The notes beneath the pieces were generated by a model, which had not been told where the DNA came from, ran no database searches, and was given only the letters and a program-made list of their open reading frames with translations. 64,000 nt of DNA, taken from contig NBIV01000198.1 of NCBI GenBank assembly GCA_003194525.1, positions 89,942-153,941 of the forward strand, read 5' to 3'. The position numbers and the translations under genes are program-made. Source of the stretch: Gracilariopsis chorda (lineage: Eukaryota; Rhodophyta; Florideophyceae; Gracilariales; Gracilariaceae). Shown in pieces: positions 41,735 through 52,467 of this stretch. Each line of letters begins with the position of its first letter. The first letter of the stretch is position 1.

Positions 41735-42541
41735 TGAAGTGCAACGCCCTCAGGGAGGGATTCTTGGTACTTGATTGTTTTCCCGATATTATCGGTTGTG
41801 TAGTGTGTATATGAACTACGCCCCACTACGGTGGGTATGGACACGTGGGACACGGTTTTGGGTCAATTGGCGGTTGGCCACAGTAGTGGATGTTGCCACG
41901 GAATGTGGAGTACTTTAGTTAATTTTATTTATTATTTTCACACCCATTTCTGGGAAGCTAGTACTTAGTGCGACGGCGCACTGCCGTCGCACCAGTAAAC
42001 CTTCCCCAACAAGGGACCCCAACCTGGGGAATTGGCTCTGAGCTTTACCGCCTCCGCGTGTTCTCAACTCCTCCTTGGAGGGAAGCACCGTAGTGTACGG
42101 AAGTTCACCCCCCTTGCACATCTAAAGGAGACCCATCATTGGGAGTACTAATTGTTCCAATCATCTTGGTGTTTCGCCCTGTATAGGGAGTCCTGTCCAC
42201 CGGCATCGCCGTATCTACTCGTCGCTCTCGCGACCCACTCGTCCTTCCTCTTTCCCCTTTTTAGGGTAGCACCTCCCGCTATCCGCGGCCCTCGTGTGCG
42301 CATCCGCTCACACACCCCCACTTACGTGGAAACATACCTCTACTGAGGACCACACCCCGCTCACGCGGATACCGATTCTTCGCCTTCACCTCCCTGCGCG
42401 AGTCGCGACAGGTGTCCCTGGTCTTACAAACCGGCTTCGCCGTGACACCTCTGGGAGGGCTCTACCCAACTGGGTTCACCTCGTGAGAGGAAGATCCCGG
42501 ACGTCTTTCGGTGTTTTTCCCCTTTGGGGCATTGCACCACA
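41735..42541 (+). repeat. Element 2, 5' LTR (807 bp)
   Basis: TGAAGTGCAACG...CACCACA. It holds an AT-rich run (TTAATTTTATTTATTATTTT at about 41919-41939) followed closely by a 10-bp-stem hairpin at 41968-41992, a plausible polyadenylation/termination region. Many short perfect hairpins are scattered along it. Confidence 0.95.
41968..41992 (+). other. LTR hairpin, 10-bp stem
   Basis: GTGCGACGGC (41968-41977), loop GCACT, then the perfect complement GCCGTCGCAC (41983-41992), preceded by TACTTA. The same hairpin lies in the 3' LTR at 52701-52725. Element 3 has an unrelated-sequence hairpin at the equivalent place that shares TACTTAGTGC. Confidence 0.85.
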
Positions 42542-42544
42542 AAG

Positions 42545-42562
42545 TGGTCTCCCGACCTAGAA
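42545..42562 (+). other. Element 2 primer-binding site
   Basis: TGGTCTCCCGACCTAGAA begins three bases after the 5' LTR and would pair with a tRNA 3' end ending in ACCA. The identical 18-mer follows the LTR of element 3 at 54228-54245. The tRNA species was not identified. Confidence 0.8.
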
Positions 42563-42646
42563 TCGGTTTTTGTTTTCCCTCTTACGAGGTTTGTTTTCAT
42601 TCACCGGAAGTTCCGTGATCGTTTCCCGTCGTAACGGTATTTTCTC

Positions 42647-44821
42647 ATGTCGAGAAATCCCTCCGACGCGGAGCCAGTGGTTACGCGTAGTCGCTCCCGC
42701 GACAACGCGGACTCTTCCGAAGTTCGGTTCGTATCCCGTATCCCTATACGGACAAGTTCCAGCCGTGCTGGCGCCGCTTCATCGCGGAATGATACCCCCG
42801 ACCGGGAACCCTGGAACCTCCTTTTGCCCTCGTTATCACCCCCGCAGGGGAATGCAGCATCGACTCCGGCTGTTGCCGCAGTGCCCCAGGCACCGCGGCC
42901 TGCTCCCGCTGTCGCGGCTTCAAGCCCCCATGGAACGGGCGATAACACCTCCCAGGGGACTTCCCTGGAATCCCAGGTCCGCGCTCTGTGGACCGCCCAT
43001 GACACCCTTGTAGGGGAACTAAAATCCCTCCAAGAGGTGGTCTCGGCAACCCCCGTAAAGGAGGTCGCCGAGGAGCTCCGTATTTTACGGTCTGACGTCA
43101 ACTCCGTGTTGGAGAGTTTGGGACAACCCGCCGCCTTCATCGAAGGAGTTGAAGCCCGATTTGATCGGATTGGTGCCCGCCTGGAGACGCTGGAGCAGTT
43201 CGTCCTCATGGACAAACCATCCCCGGGTGATCCGGTAAACGAGGCATCGCACAACGACCAGCTTGCTGGGAAGAAGAAACGCCGTCACCGACGGAAACAT
43301 CACCGAAAATATTCGGACTCCGATTCTTCGACATCGTCGGACTCACCCCGAAATCATTCGGTTAGCTCGAGCTCCTCGGACTCCGACTCGGAGGACGAGA
43401 AGCGAGGCTACTCCTCCCGCTCGAAGCGGTCATCGGCCACTGAAGGTGTGGTCCGAACCCGCCAGAAGGGGAGAAGACACCCCGGTCTCCGGGAATTGAA
43501 ACCGACAAACCCGGATTACCGGAAGCTTTTATCATACCGGTACTACCGGCTTGAAGATTCGTCACTTGGACGTACGCCCCGTGGTACGGGAAAAGTGCGA
43601 GAATGCATTAAGCGAATGCAGCTCTCGCTCCGCAACCAGTATTTTACTGGAGAGGACCCAGTCCTAGTACTGGATTTCCTATCCCGCTTTGTAGCGGAGG
43701 CCGATATCCTCGGTATGAATGAGGGACAAGCCTATTTGGCTTTACCGTATTTCTTACGGGGAGTGGCGGAGGACCAATACACCTCTGTCAGAGGATCTTC
43801 TCGCGCCTCCGAGGGAGGAGTTACTTGCTGGCCGGAGGCTGTGCAGTATCTTCTGCGCTCCTACGCCACCAACACCGCTATTCAGCAGGCTATCCTCGCT
43901 TTGCGAGATACACGCCAGCGTGCTGGAGAGACCGAGACCGATTACTCGGTGCGCCTTAACAAGGCTTTCCACAGATGTGGTAACGTATACCCCGCTGGGG
44001 AGCGCAGTACCATGTTCATTGATGGTCTTGACCCGGCAATCCGGAGTTTAGTTACCCGTTATCGGGAGGACAAGCGAAGGATCACCTACCTCGAGCTGGT
44101 CCAACACGCTCGAGCGGAAGGGGATGCACTTCGTGCAAGAACTCCGAACAATCGGTCTAAATCCGCCAAGGCGTTGTTGCTGGAAAGCGAAGCTTCCTCT
44201 CTCCCGCTCACCGCGGATGGGAACCCTGGACAGGGATTTGATACCGTGCATTTAGCGCAGGGGGATGGTGTGTCGATACCCACCAGTGAGTTACCGTCAA
44301 CGACGGAGATGACCCATGATACGGGAACAGAAGATCCCGTTCTATACGGTGGTAACAGTCGGGTTCAACCCCAACGACTCCCGTTTTCAAACGGTCAATC
44401 CCGTTATCAACGGCCTGGATGGACTGACACCCGCCCTGCGGTTCGCTTCTCCGATACTCGGAATAATCATCCGCGTGTCGCGGTGCTGGCTCTCATTTGC
44501 CACCTGTGCTATGCCCATGGCCATACCTCTCCTCAGTGTATTTGTTCACTGAAGGATATGGCCAAGGTGGTGGCAAATTATGAGGCCCTCACTCCAGAGG
44601 AGAAACGTTCCGTCCCGACGGCTTCCTACCTCCGTGCTAAAACGGACTTTTCTCACGCCCTACCACAGACCCCGCATGCGCGGCAAGCTTCATACACCCC
44701 GATTCGGGAGATCACGCAACCATCCGTTGCAACCCCCGCTTATGCGGATAGAAACCCCCGTCAACGGGATGAAGCACTCGTTGTCGAGGAAACCAACCCA
44801 CCGCCGAAGGCGGAAAACTAA
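42647..44821 (+). CDS. Gag of element 2 (724 aa)
   Basis: The N-terminal third is Ser/Pro/Ala-rich, with a coiled-coil stretch at about 105-190. A basic and Ser/Asp-rich segment (about 205-250, KKKRRHRRKHHRKY then SDSDSS runs) may bind RNA. The capsid-like retrotransposon Gag domain spans about 310-490 (QYFTGEDPVLVLDFLSRF, YLLRSYAT, FHRCGNVY, FIDGLDPAIRSLV). A zinc knuckle CHLCYAHGHTSPQC lies near 623. The frame ends with GAA AAC TAA at 44813-44821. Pol lies in the -1 frame, open from 44773, so a -1 shift in the last 49 nt would join them. Much longer than ordinary gypsy Gags because of the low-complexity N-terminal part. Confidence 0.92.
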   Translation: MSRNPSDAEPVVTRSRSRDNADSSEVRFVSRIPIRTSSSRAGAASSRNDTPDREPWNLLLPSLSPPQGNAASTPAVAAVPQAPRPAPAVAASSPHGTGDNTSQGTSLESQVRALWTAHDTLVGELKSLQEVVSATPVKEVAEELRILRSDVNSVLESLGQPAAFIEGVEARFDRIGARLETLEQFVLMDKPSPGDPVNEASHNDQLAGKKKRRHRRKHHRKYSDSDSSTSSDSPRNHSVSSSSSDSDSEDEKRGYSSRSKRSSATEGVVRTRQKGRRHPGLRELKPTNPDYRKLLSYRYYRLEDSSLGRTPRGTGKVRECIKRMQLSLRNQYFTGEDPVLVLDFLSRFVAEADILGMNEGQAYLALPYFLRGVAEDQYTSVRGSSRASEGGVTCWPEAVQYLLRSYATNTAIQQAILALRDTRQRAGETETDYSVRLNKAFHRCGNVYPAGERSTMFIDGLDPAIRSLVTRYREDKRRITYLELVQHARAEGDALRARTPNNRSKSAKALLLESEASSLPLTADGNPGQGFDTVHLAQGDGVSIPTSELPSTTEMTHDTGTEDPVLYGGNSRVQPQRLPFSNGQSRYQRPGWTDTRPAVRFSDTRNNHPRVAVLALICHLCYAHGHTSPQCICSLKDMAKVVANYEALTPEEKRSVPTASYLRAKTDFSHALPQTPHARQASYTPIREITQPSVATPAYADRNPRQRDEALVVEETNPPPKAEN

Positions 44822-44838
44822 CTGAGGGAGTCTCCCCT

Positions 44839-47800
44839 TTGGGAGAGGCGTCCTCAGACAAGAGGCTGTTGGCGCCCGAGGCGTCCCTGCCTCGCTCCCC
44901 GGTGAAAATCCTCTCGAGGAAAGACACCGCTGACGCGGACTCTGCGCACCTCGGTGTGTTGCGTCGCCCGTGGATACGGAGTAAAAATCCCCGGATTCCC
45001 GGTAGAGTCTTGATCATGGCCAAGCGCAACTATAAGGTCTATGCCGACCTTGGCCTTGATCCCCAGTTTATGGTGAGGTTTCTCACCGTCCTGGATACAG
45101 GTGCAGGCCCCAACTTCGTTGTGGAATCATTGTTACCCCCACTTGTGCGGTCTCGTATCCGCTCTGACGCGGTCCCCGACATTTCGGATGCGAATAACAA
45201 CCCGTTACAAACGGTGGGCACGGTGGACCTCGTCGTGAGACTTGGTACCTCTGTGGTGAAGTTGGACTTCATCGTTTGCCGTTCATTGGCAGCACCAGTT
45301 ATACTGGGATGTGATTACTGCGACAGATTTGTCGACGCAATCAGGCCCCGCCTCAGGCGTGTAGAACTTGACGACGGATCGTCGGTTCCGATTGTTCGCC
45401 GCCCGCTAAAGCGGTCCTCTCGGAAACAAGTTCCGCTCCCTGCTGCGCAGGAACCACCGCCCGCGTCCCGCGAGTCCACCAAGCTCCGCGTCGCTGCCTC
45501 GGTTTCTATACCGGCTGAGTCCCAAGTCTGGGTACAGGTAAATTCCCGTCAACACGGTCTTCGGGTTATACAACCCCTCGCCTCGTTGTACGAGAAATCC
45601 CAGCTGGCGCTGGCTAATGGAATTGTCTCCATTTCCCCGGATGTTCCTTTCCGCATATTGGTTGCCAACCTTGGCAAACACCCCCAGTATCTGGTCAAAC
45701 ACCAAGTAATTGGGAGTGTAACCCCCCATCCTATGGGAATGCTGCCAACGAAGATGACAGCCGCCGATGTACTCGGAGTTACCACCTCTTCTGAGGAGTT
45801 CACCCCGCCGTCCGAAGACGTCAAGTCTAAGGAGGGGGAGGAAACCGCTACTTCAGCGTCGAACATACCGAGTAACTCGGAATTGCGAACCACACCTGTT
45901 CCACAGGACAATGCTCCATCGAACAATGACCGGATTGATCCGGAAAAAGCACTTGAAGCGCTGGACTTCAGCCACGTGCCAGAGTCGCACCGCGACAAAC
46001 TCCGTACTATGTTACGGGAATTCACCACAATTTGGGATGGCTCGCTTGGCGAGATTGATGCAACGGAACACCGGATCGATTTAATCCCCGGTGCGCGACC
46101 GGTTGCACAACCCCCTTACAGGGCAGGTCCGAAAGCTCGGGAAGAGGAGCAGTCCCAGGTGGACAAGATGCTCCGCGCAGGTGTGATTGAGCCCGCTCAA
46201 TCGCCCTGGGCATCCCCAGTTGTACTGGCTTTAAAGGCTGACGGAACCTGGAGGTTCTGTGTCGACTACCGCCGGCTCAATGCCGTGACTGTTAGGGACA
46301 CGTACCCCATCCCTCGTATGGACGAGTGCATTGACTCCCTTGGAGACGCCACCGTGTTCACGGCCCTTGATGCCAATTGGGGATATTGGCAAGTACCTGT
46401 CAGACAGGAGGATCGCGACAAAACCGCATTCACCTGCCATGCAGGAACGTACCGCTTCAAGCGGATGCCATTTGGGTTAACCAACGCCCCCGCCACCTTT
46501 CAGCGTGCAGTAGATATTCTACTCAACCGCTTTAAGTGGCGGAGTTGTCTGGTCTACCTTGATGATATTATCATCTTCTCCAACTCGTTGGACGACCATC
46601 TCACTCACGTCCGAGACGTGCTGACCGTACTCCGCGATGCGGGAATTACCCTCAAGTTGAGGAAATGCGAGTTTTTCACAGATACTGTGAAGTATCTGGG
46701 TCACATTATCCGTCCTGGACGGTTAGCGATCGAGAAAGCTCGAGTCAAATCCCTCGTTGAGGCGAAAGAACCCCGTACTCAAACGGAACTGCGCTCCTTT
46801 CTGGGGCTGGTCAACGTCTATCGACGGTTTATCCCGAACTTTTCGGATACTGCAGCGCCCCTGAACGCGTTGTTGCGAAAGGGGAACCCCCCAAAACTGG
46901 GAACATTTACGCCCGAGCAATCGTAAGCCTTTAACTCCTTGAAGGAGGCTGTCACATCAGCACCAATCCTACATCTCCCAAAACTTGGGTTGCCATACTC
47001 CGTAGATACGGACTCGAGCGACTACCAAGTCGGGTGTGCTCTTTTTCAAACCACCCCCGAGGGGGAACGACACCCAATTGGTTATTGGTCGCGCTCGCTC
47101 AATGTCCATGAGCGGAACTACTCCGTATCGGAGAAAGAGTGCCTCGCCGTCGTATGGGCGATGACCACTCTGCGCCCCTACCTTATGGGAGTCCATTTCA
47201 CCGTGTACACGGATCATTCCTCACTGAGGTGGTTAATGAATATCTCCGACCCGTCGGGACGCCTCATGCGCTGGAGACTCCGCCTCGCGGAATATGACTT
47301 CCAAGTCATTTATAAAAAGGGCGCGCAGAACACCCAAGCCGACGCTCTGTCGCGTTTACCCACAAGTGGGGAGGCACTCCCAACGGAGGATGATGAAGTC
47401 CCATGTTTCATGGCAATGGACCCGGATGATCCGGAATGGGCCGTCGAGGCTGAGCCAGAAAACTGGGACGAAGATGCTGACTTCGACTACCTACTCGCAT
47501 CGCGAGATGATTCTGAGAAACCCATACCGGGAAATTATGTACCGGTTGAGACCGAGGAAATGATCCGAGAACAATTCGGGGACCCCTTCTGTACAAGGAT
47601 ACGTGCACGCCTCAACGGCGGAGAGAACCTCCCCTTCGGGGTGAACGACATTGGTTACCTCGTGAGGACCGTCGAGGCTACCCCACAAGTTGTGGTACCG
47701 CACACGCTACAGAAGCGGATATTGCACCTTTCGCATTACCCGAAACTCGGGGGACACTCCGGTGGGAGGAAGCTTTATCTAACCCTTCGCAGGGATTTCT

Positions 47801-50430
47801 ACTGGCCCGCCATGGCGGTTGATTGCTACGCTACGGTGCGGTTTTGCACGCAATGCGCGAAGAACCGGGTCAAACTCCGGAAGCACTCCAAACGGATGAA
47901 GCTATTCCCCGCCAGGGCGCCGCTCGAGTTTGTCGCAATTGACATTCTCGGACCATTGCTCTCTACCAGGAGAGGCAACAAGTTCCTACTCGTTATTACG
48001 GACAGGTTCTCGAAATTAGTTCGGACAGTCCCTCTAAAGAGGATTACCGCCTACACGGTCGCTCACGCCTTTGTGCGGCATTGGGTGTTTGCCTACGGAC
48101 CTCCTTTGGAGCTACTTTCCGACAACGGGAAACAGTTCGCATCGCGATTTTTCCAGGACGTCTGTCGGATACTGGACGTGAAGAATCTCTTCACGACCAC
48201 GTATCATCCCCAGTCTAATGGGCAGGTCGAGCGTTTCAACCGGACAATGCTCGCAGCTCTCCGTGCTTACACGGCTGACCACCCCAAGACTTGGGATATC
48301 TACACGGATGCCGTGACCTTTGCGTACAATACGCAGGTACACCGGACTACCGGAATATCCCCTTTCGAGTTGGTCCTTTCACGGACACCCCCGCCAATGG
48401 CGTTGGAATCCCAACCTAGGTTGGACGCGTTCCCTTCTGTGAAGGATTACCGCCAGAAGTGGAAAGCATGGCTGACCAAGCTGGTACCCGCAGCGCGGAA
48501 GGCGATGGACCACGCCCAAGCCGTCTACAAACGGAATTTCGATGCTCGCTTGCGAGGAGGCAAACCGGAACAGATCAACTCCGGGGACTTCGTATTCGTC
48601 CGCAAGGAGTACTACAACCCTGAAAGGGAGAAGCACCATAAGCTCTCGCCTGTGGCGGATGGTCCTTTCAAGGTTATCTCCGTCACGACGGACACAGTGG
48701 TTGTGGAAATGGGTGACGCGCATGAGCGGTTATCTCGCGATCGCATCGTGCTAGCTCCGCCACCCTCGACTGAGGCTGCACCAGCTACGCTGGACCCTAC
48801 GCTGGAATATGGCTCTGCATCCGATACATCGGTGGTGAGACGGCCTACCGTGCTACCACACCCCTCCCGGGGACTCTCAGACCTACCGACCCTGTCGGAC
48901 TCACCGGCTCAGCCGGGTAATTCGGGCCTCTCTGTGCCCGCCCCTATGGCGCGAATCTACACCCGCCAGGCGGGGCATGTTATCCCTTATCCCGCCGCTC
49001 CGTCTCAGGAGGGGGAGGAGAACACTCGTTTTCGAGGAATGAGATCGCCGTCGCAACGGGAAACACGCCGTACCATACGGACAACTGACCGTGGAGCACG
49101 GAGTATCTCACGCGACACTAATCCCCCGTCCTCGGGCAGCGCTGTGCAACAGGAACCAGACGCGCAGGTCCCGCAAAGGCGGCAAATACACCGTGTTACA
49201 CGGGAAGCTGAAACGCAGCTACCGCACACCCCTGTCAGGGAAGGATCCCCGATACGGGAGTACGGCGACAATCGCCCTCAATCCCCTGAGCAGGGAGATG
49301 CCTCAAAGCCGCCATTGGCGGAAGTCCCCGCGGAAGCGGTTCAATCAGGTCGCTCAGACCCGCGCCCCGCGGAGAAGAGGCGCCCAGATACACCAGCGCC
49401 GCTGGGAAATACCCACACCCCTATCGGGGAAAAGGGTAGCCAAGCCGCATCCGAAGCTTCAGGCCCTGGCGCGCAGCGCTCGGAAACGCTCCCCGTCGCA
49501 GACGGAATCGAAGCCCCCGTTCCGGGGAATAATTTGCGCCAACCACCGCAACGCTGCGGCGAAGAACCGAGGAACTCGGGAAAAACGCGCGCCATCGCAC
49601 GCTCGAAACCGGTCGTATCGGACGCTGCTCCTCCTCATGGAGACGGTGCACCGCACTTAGCGGCCAGGCCCCTGAAAAGGGTGTCATCGGCACCTGCCCG
49701 GCACCCCCCAAAGGGGAATTTTGACCAAAATACCGGTGTACCGGAGTTAGCCTTAGGCAACCCCCCAGTAGCCGGGGACACCACGGCGCCGCCGGAACGT
49801 ACGGTGCAGAGCGCTCGTGCGCCTGGCAGGGAGGCGGTTTGCCATCCAACCACCGTGTCGCACGGGACCCCCCAGGGGATCGTGGAAACGCCGATTCCGC
49901 AGGAGCGGTCATCTTCCCGCAAACTCGCGGTTCGTGAGTTCAACCGCGAATGCGGAGTTCAAGTCCCCCGCCGGTTGGCGGTTCGCCTGGCCTACCGTGA
50001 AGACGGGAACAACGACACCCCAATGGGGAATGACTTGCCGGGGAAAACCGTGACACCACATACCCTCTTGAGGGATATTTTCCCGCATGAGCAGCGGCCA
50101 CTAAGACAGCGCACGGCAACGTCGGAGTTATCGCCGAACACCCTGCTAAGGGACATTATACCGCACCGCGGACAACCCTCGCAAGGGAGTACAACCACCA
50201 CCCGGCACGGCCGGCAGGTCTACGAACGAGAGTTCGTAGTAGACCGACTTGTCGGACACACCTGGGACCAGGATGGTATTCTACAATACCGCGTCCGCTG
50301 GTACGGGTACGACCCCAGTGGGGATACGTGGGAGCCAATTGAACACCTCCCACGGTCGCAGATCGTGCGATACCACCGTCAAACGGGAACTGCAGCCCCA
50401 GCCACGCTGGTTAATGCCCAAGTTGGGTAA
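44839..50430 (+). pseudogene. Pol of element 2 (PR-RT-RH-IN-chromodomain) with one in-frame TAA
   Basis: The frame is open from 44773. The protease has LDTGAGPN (about 45090). Reverse transcriptase has FCVDYRRLN, LDANWGYWQV and YLDD at 46555-46566. A TAA at 46924-46926 falls between reverse transcriptase and RNase H (...EQS, stop, AFNSLKEAV); the frame then continues unchanged to 50430. RNase H shows VDTDSSD, SEKECLAVVWAM and YTDHSSL. Integrase has an HHCC domain (HYPKLGGHSGG...CTQC) and catalytic D-D-E in AIDILGP, LSDNGKQF and ERFNRTM. After a low-complexity linker of about 430 residues comes a chromodomain (about 50220-50390; RVRWYGYDPSGDTWEPI). One nonsense change is the simplest reading, since LTRs are nearly identical; readthrough is possible but unproven. 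Confidence 0.9.
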
Positions 50431-50623
50431 CGTTGCCGCGCGAGCGGAGGGCAATGAGAAAGGATAGCAAGGGAAAGTCCGTCTAAGACGGGGAATGCTA
50501 ATTGGAAATCACCGTTCTAAACGGGAAAGTTTATTCAGGGGAGCAGCTAGCTCCTCACGATACTACACTACACTAACTGGCATAGCCAGGGAAAGAATAC
50601 CAGGAAAACTGGACAAAAGGAGC

Positions 50624-52411
50624 TCACTCTTCGCCGTTGCCCGGGGCGTAACCCCCAACAAGGCGGTAGGCCAACGCGTCCGCCATGGTGGTGACATCCC
50701 CCGATACCTCGGCAGCGCTAAGACCGGCACCCCGGAGGAAACGTGCGATGATTTCGTTTTCATTCGCCGTCACCCCGCTGGGGATAGAAGGTCCGGCACT
50801 TGCCGTTGAAGGGTCAGCAGCCGGCTCGGCCGGAGATACCCCCTCTGGGAAAGCTTCCGCGCTAGCGCCGGTTTCCTCTACGTCCATCTCCCCGGGTTCT
50901 TCCGGTTCGTTATCGACCATTGGGTCATCCCCGCCGTATGCGTGGTAGTAGTCGTCAGAATCGACGTACCCCACCGGGTGGTCTTCCGGCACATGCCGGG
51001 GCGTATCGCGGAGCTCTCGCGCCTCCTCGGAGGAAATTTCCCGGAACTCCCAGGGGTCGAAGTAGATAAAATCCCCCGCAAGGGCGGTGTTTCTACCGAG
51101 TCCCGGACCACCGGTGTTACCGCTGCCGCCATCCAGACGACCGCTTTGCTCCAGCGGGACCTCACTCCAGCTAACGCTGTCGATGTACCCAAGTAATTGG
51201 AGGACCTCTTCATTGTTGGCCTGGCCCCCAAGGGGGATGCGAAGATCCAGGTTTCGGATCGCTGCCCGCACACGCGGTTGAAGGAACCAGAGACGATACT
51301 GGTCGTACGCCTCGTTGAGGATATAAGCCGCACTGCGGGCCGCCCACTCCGTAACCACTACGGACCACAACCCCGACCGGGGATCCTGCATGAGCAGCGA
51401 ACCGAGGTACGTAAGTACCGGCGGGAGTTCTATGTAGCACCCCCAGCAGGCTTCATGGAAGCGCCACCACTCGGGGAGTGCTACATACCGACCTAGTCGG
51501 TGAGGCGGCGCAATCCGCTCTATCTCCACGTTCTGATACGGGATAAAGTACCCGAATCGGGATCGCCAACGCCGCTCGTAGCGGATGAAGTTTTGGAGAA
51601 AGTTGGACCGGTATTGCCGGGGAAGGTACCTGAACTCCGCCCGAATAATCGGTCGCTCCCAGCAAAGGGCCTCTTGCCGCGCTGCGGGGAAATTCCTCCA
51701 AGCGAGGGTCTCGAGGCGGAACAGGTTCTCGCCGTACCCAATCTCCCCGCGAGTGCGGAAGTAGCTAACGTCGAAGCCAAACTCCGGTGGGACCGGTACA
51801 TCGAATGGAGCCCGGCTCTGCCGTTGATACGCCATACGCGTCAGCGCGGTCTGTGCCGCAGTGACGGTCTCGCCCGAGTTTCTTCGGAGGTGGTGACGCG
51901 GAATCGCAATCCGGTGACGCCAATCCCACGATGTGGTGACTGCTCTGGGCAGATCCCCCGGAAGGGTGTCTGAACCATCCGCATAAGCGGTGACCAATCC
52001 CTCATTGAGGACGGCGACCGGGTGAAACCACGGGGCAAGGCGCAGGCGCGACGCGTGATTCCGATTCATCGGGTTGAGCCCCACCAGGGTGTTGTAAGTT
52101 GGCCAGTTGGACACCGGAGTGGTCCCGGAGGACACCACCGAAGGTGGTAGTGCGAAGGGATGGTCGGCTTCAGCAGCCATATTTCCCGGTTGTACCGGAT
52201 TTCGATCGCCCTGAGGCAGGGGAACTGACCGGAAACCGGTGGTGTATCGCCCGAGAAGTCTCGGAGGTTGGCTGTGGTTATTGATGTTGTTGTCGTCGTT
52301 CATTTCTCCCTTGTCGAGGGTGGCTGTTGTTGTCGTTTGTGCACTTGAGGACTCTGGTGCGGAGGAATTTACCGGAGAACCGGAGACAAAGCACTCGCTT
52401 TTATCACCCAT
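50624..52411 (-). CDS. Antisense ORF of element 2 (595 aa), unknown function
   Basis: A clean 595-codon frame lies opposite to gag-pol, tail-to-tail with pol (193 bp apart). Its ATG is only 57 nt from the 3' LTR, so a promoter in or at the antisense face of the 3' LTR is likely. The N-terminus (1-110) is Ser/Thr/Pro-rich. The middle (about 110-400) is rich in Trp, Tyr and Arg (WRFHEACWGCYIEL, RRWRSRFGYFIPY). The C-terminus (about 455-560) is acidic (YVDSDDYYHAYGGDD, NEPEEPGEMDVEE). No signal, membrane or known domain is recognised. Homologous segments exist at the same place and orientation in element 3 (for example YVAL-PEWW matching YVRA-PQNW, and LGSLLMQ matching LVSLVMQ), which argues for a real, selected protein. 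It could be an RNA/DNA-binding or anti-silencing factor; that is speculation. Confidence 0.7.
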   Translation of the reverse strand: MGDKSECFVSGSPVNSSAPESSSAQTTTTATLDKGEMNDDNNINNHSQPPRLLGRYTTGFRSVPLPQGDRNPVQPGNMAAEADHPFALPPSVVSSGTTPVSNWPTYNTLVGLNPMNRNHASRLRLAPWFHPVAVLNEGLVTAYADGSDTLPGDLPRAVTTSWDWRHRIAIPRHHLRRNSGETVTAAQTALTRMAYQRQSRAPFDVPVPPEFGFDVSYFRTRGEIGYGENLFRLETLAWRNFPAARQEALCWERPIIRAEFRYLPRQYRSNFLQNFIRYERRWRSRFGYFIPYQNVEIERIAPPHRLGRYVALPEWWRFHEACWGCYIELPPVLTYLGSLLMQDPRSGLWSVVVTEWAARSAAYILNEAYDQYRLWFLQPRVRAAIRNLDLRIPLGGQANNEEVLQLLGYIDSVSWSEVPLEQSGRLDGGSGNTGGPGLGRNTALAGDFIYFDPWEFREISSEEARELRDTPRHVPEDHPVGYVDSDDYYHAYGGDDPMVDNEPEEPGEMDVEETGASAEAFPEGVSPAEPAADPSTASAGPSIPSGVTANENEIIARFLRGAGLSAAEVSGDVTTMADALAYRLVGGYAPGNGEE

Positions 52412-52455
52412 TTTCGTCTGGGAATCCTCCGCGTCCGCGGTCGTTTTCCCGTCTT

Positions 52456-52467
52456 AGGGGGGGGATA
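52456..52467 (+). other. Element 2 polypurine tract
   Basis: AGGGGGGGGATA directly precedes the 3' LTR, the expected place for plus-strand priming. It lies inside the untranslated leader of the antisense ORF. Confidence 0.8.
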
